Below are positions 17,122 through 17,983 of a DNA stretch of 17,983 nt, one piece after another; positions within the stretch are counted from its first letter, which is position 1; each line of letters starts with the position of its first letter. Position numbers and translations under genes: made by a program. The stretch comes from Gonium pectorale (lineage: Eukaryota; Chlorophyta; Chlorophyceae; Chlamydomonadales; Volvocaceae). A model generated the notes under the pieces. The model did no database searches. It saw nothing but the letters and a program-made list of their open reading frames with translations, and was not told where the DNA came from. The DNA lies in NCBI GenBank assembly GCA_001584585.1, contig LSYV01000133.1, positions 40,776 to 58,758 on the forward strand, written 5' to 3'.

Positions 17122-17153
17122 CGCGCGCCCGCCCGCGACAGGGCGGGCGCGCG
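17122..17153. repeat. GC-only hairpin, 13-bp arms
   Basis: CGCGCGCCCGCCC (17122-17134) and GGGCGGGCGCGCG (17141-17153) form perfect arms around a six-base loop. It sits in an intron; terminator-type function is not expected in this setting. Confidence 0.85.
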
Positions 17154-17654
17154 TGGCAAACGCGCACGCAGTTCATATCCTAGAGGACAAGTACTGCTTC
17201 GTCATGAAATGAAGCAACCATCTTGACAAGGTGCGTGGACATGCATACGTGGATCAACACGTCGAACGGATCGATAACTCTCCGACCTTGGGGCGGAATA
17301 AAGGCTGGAACGTGTGATACACATCTTTCACAAGAGGTCGTAAACATACATATACAGGGTATTAGTACTGGCATCCAGGGGTGATATATGGCTGCATTTC
17401 AGGAGCCCTCATCAGTCATGGACGTTGGGCACTTGTCCTGCTTGGTGGGACACAGGGGGGTCGGGTAATGCCGAGCAAGGGCGTCCGTTCCGTAGCAGAC
17501 CCCTACCTACTGTAACGGTATGCGCCCCCTGCACGCCTACCTACCTTGTAACTGCACGCCGTAGCCCCGACCCAGCTGTGACCCGCAGCACCGGTGCATC
17601 AATGACCCTGCATCAATGACCCTCAAAACCCCACCACCCTCCTACTCCTGGTCC

Positions 17655-17983
17655 AGGTCACAACCCCCCTCCTCCCGGCCCGGGTCACCACCCTCCTCTT
17701 CCTGGCCCAGGTCACCACCCTCGTCTTCCCGGCCGGGGTCACCACCCTCCTCCACCCTGCCCGGGTCCCCACCCTCCTCCTTGCCGGGGTCACCACTCTC
17801 CTCATCCTGGCCCGGGTCACCACCCTCCTCTTGGCCGGGGTCACCACCCTCCTCCCACGCCCGGGTCACCACTCCTCCTCCCTCGCCCGGTCACCACCCT
17901 CCTCACTCCTCGGCCGGTCACCACCCTCCCTCCTCCTCGGCCGGGTCACCACCCTCCTCCTCCCACGCCCGGTCACCTACTCC
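17655..17983. repeat. ~27-bp minisatellite (about 13 copies, continues past edge)
   Basis: GGTCACCACCCTCCTC words recur at about 17657, 17684, 17711, 17738, 17765, 17789, 17816, 17840, 17865, 17890, 17917, 17945 and 17972, so the spacing is 24-28, mostly 27. On the minus strand one frame reads EEGGDPGRE-type nonapeptides. Variation to 24, 25 and 28 breaks the frame after ~75 codons, so it is probably intronic rather than coding. Confidence 0.88.

Larger units (their letters stand above)
16999..17983 (-). other. Intron entering E1 (partial, runs off right edge)
   Basis: This is the acceptor side of the intron preceding E1. The part 17035-17215 resembles the DNA upstream of E5 and E3 (GATTACGGGAACC), as expected for a B-to-A intron. 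A 13-bp GC-only hairpin sits at 17122-17153. The region 17216-17600 holds nothing I recognise. No further RCC1 exon is visible before the edge, so the next (expected subtype B) exon should lie outside. Confidence 0.55.

Noticed and set aside
17655..17983. CRISPR-like array
   Set aside because: The units are contiguous ~27-bp minisatellite copies without unique spacers, and the setting is eukaryotic.

Overview
The window looks like nuclear DNA of a green alga in the Chlamydomonas/Volvox group. The evidence is a GC-rich base composition, many short introns, long low-complexity Pro/Ser and Ala/Gly tracts, abundant micro- and minisatellites, and a multi-exon gene built from RCC1-type repeats joined to a PPSPPP linker. 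No bacterial operon, ribosome-binding site, rRNA or tRNA was seen. The taxonomic guess is inference from style and has not been tested.

The right two thirds (about 5427-16998, minus strand) are one large gene whose 5' end lies beyond the right edge. In transcript order I see six complete RCC1-like exons: E1 16819-16998, E2 15159-15356, E3 13801-13980, E4 12705-12887, E5 11614-11793 and E6 9116-9298. Exon E7 (6706-8159) begins with a truncated RCC1 repeat, runs into a long Pro/Ser-rich linker and then into a polytopic membrane domain. Exon E8 (5427-6492) carries the last membrane helix and a Ser/Thr/Lys/Pro-rich tail of about four 58-60-residue repeats, ending at TAG. Every intron interrupts a codon after its second base (phase 2) and every RCC1 exon is a multiple of three (180, 183 or 198 nt), so exons can be duplicated or lost without changing frame. 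The repeats alternate between two subtypes (A: E1, E3, E5, E7; B: E2, E4, E6), and the flanking intron DNA alternates with them. The array therefore grew by duplication of a two-exon unit together with its introns. E5 and E6 use GC rather than GT donors.

The introns hold two terminal-inverted-repeat elements flanked by TA (13400-13742 and 14074-14575), a 0.5 kb segment present in two nearly identical copies (12905-13399, 16254-16754), a diverged 0.8 kb segment pair (about 9299-10160, 15357-16225) and about 1.3 kb of unrelated DNA (about 10165-11450). The intron entering E1 contains a ~27-bp minisatellite reaching the right edge (17655-17983).

The left 5.4 kb is mostly non-coding. It has a possible partial minus-strand exon at 1-435, a 66-bp near-perfect palindrome at 1020-1085, another inverted repeat at 1520-1601, a cluster of small hairpins at 2371-2569 that interrupts a dispersed repeat, a GGAT microsatellite, a diverged local duplication, and a 22-bp tandem repeat.

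The likely product is a membrane protein that displays a beta-propeller-like RCC1 array on a Pro-rich stalk, with a repeat-bearing tail on the other end. Its function cannot be read from sequence. One caution: the Pro-rich tract contains a net one-base frame slip near 7701-7710, which is either an assembly error or a real break separating the RCC1 half from the membrane half.
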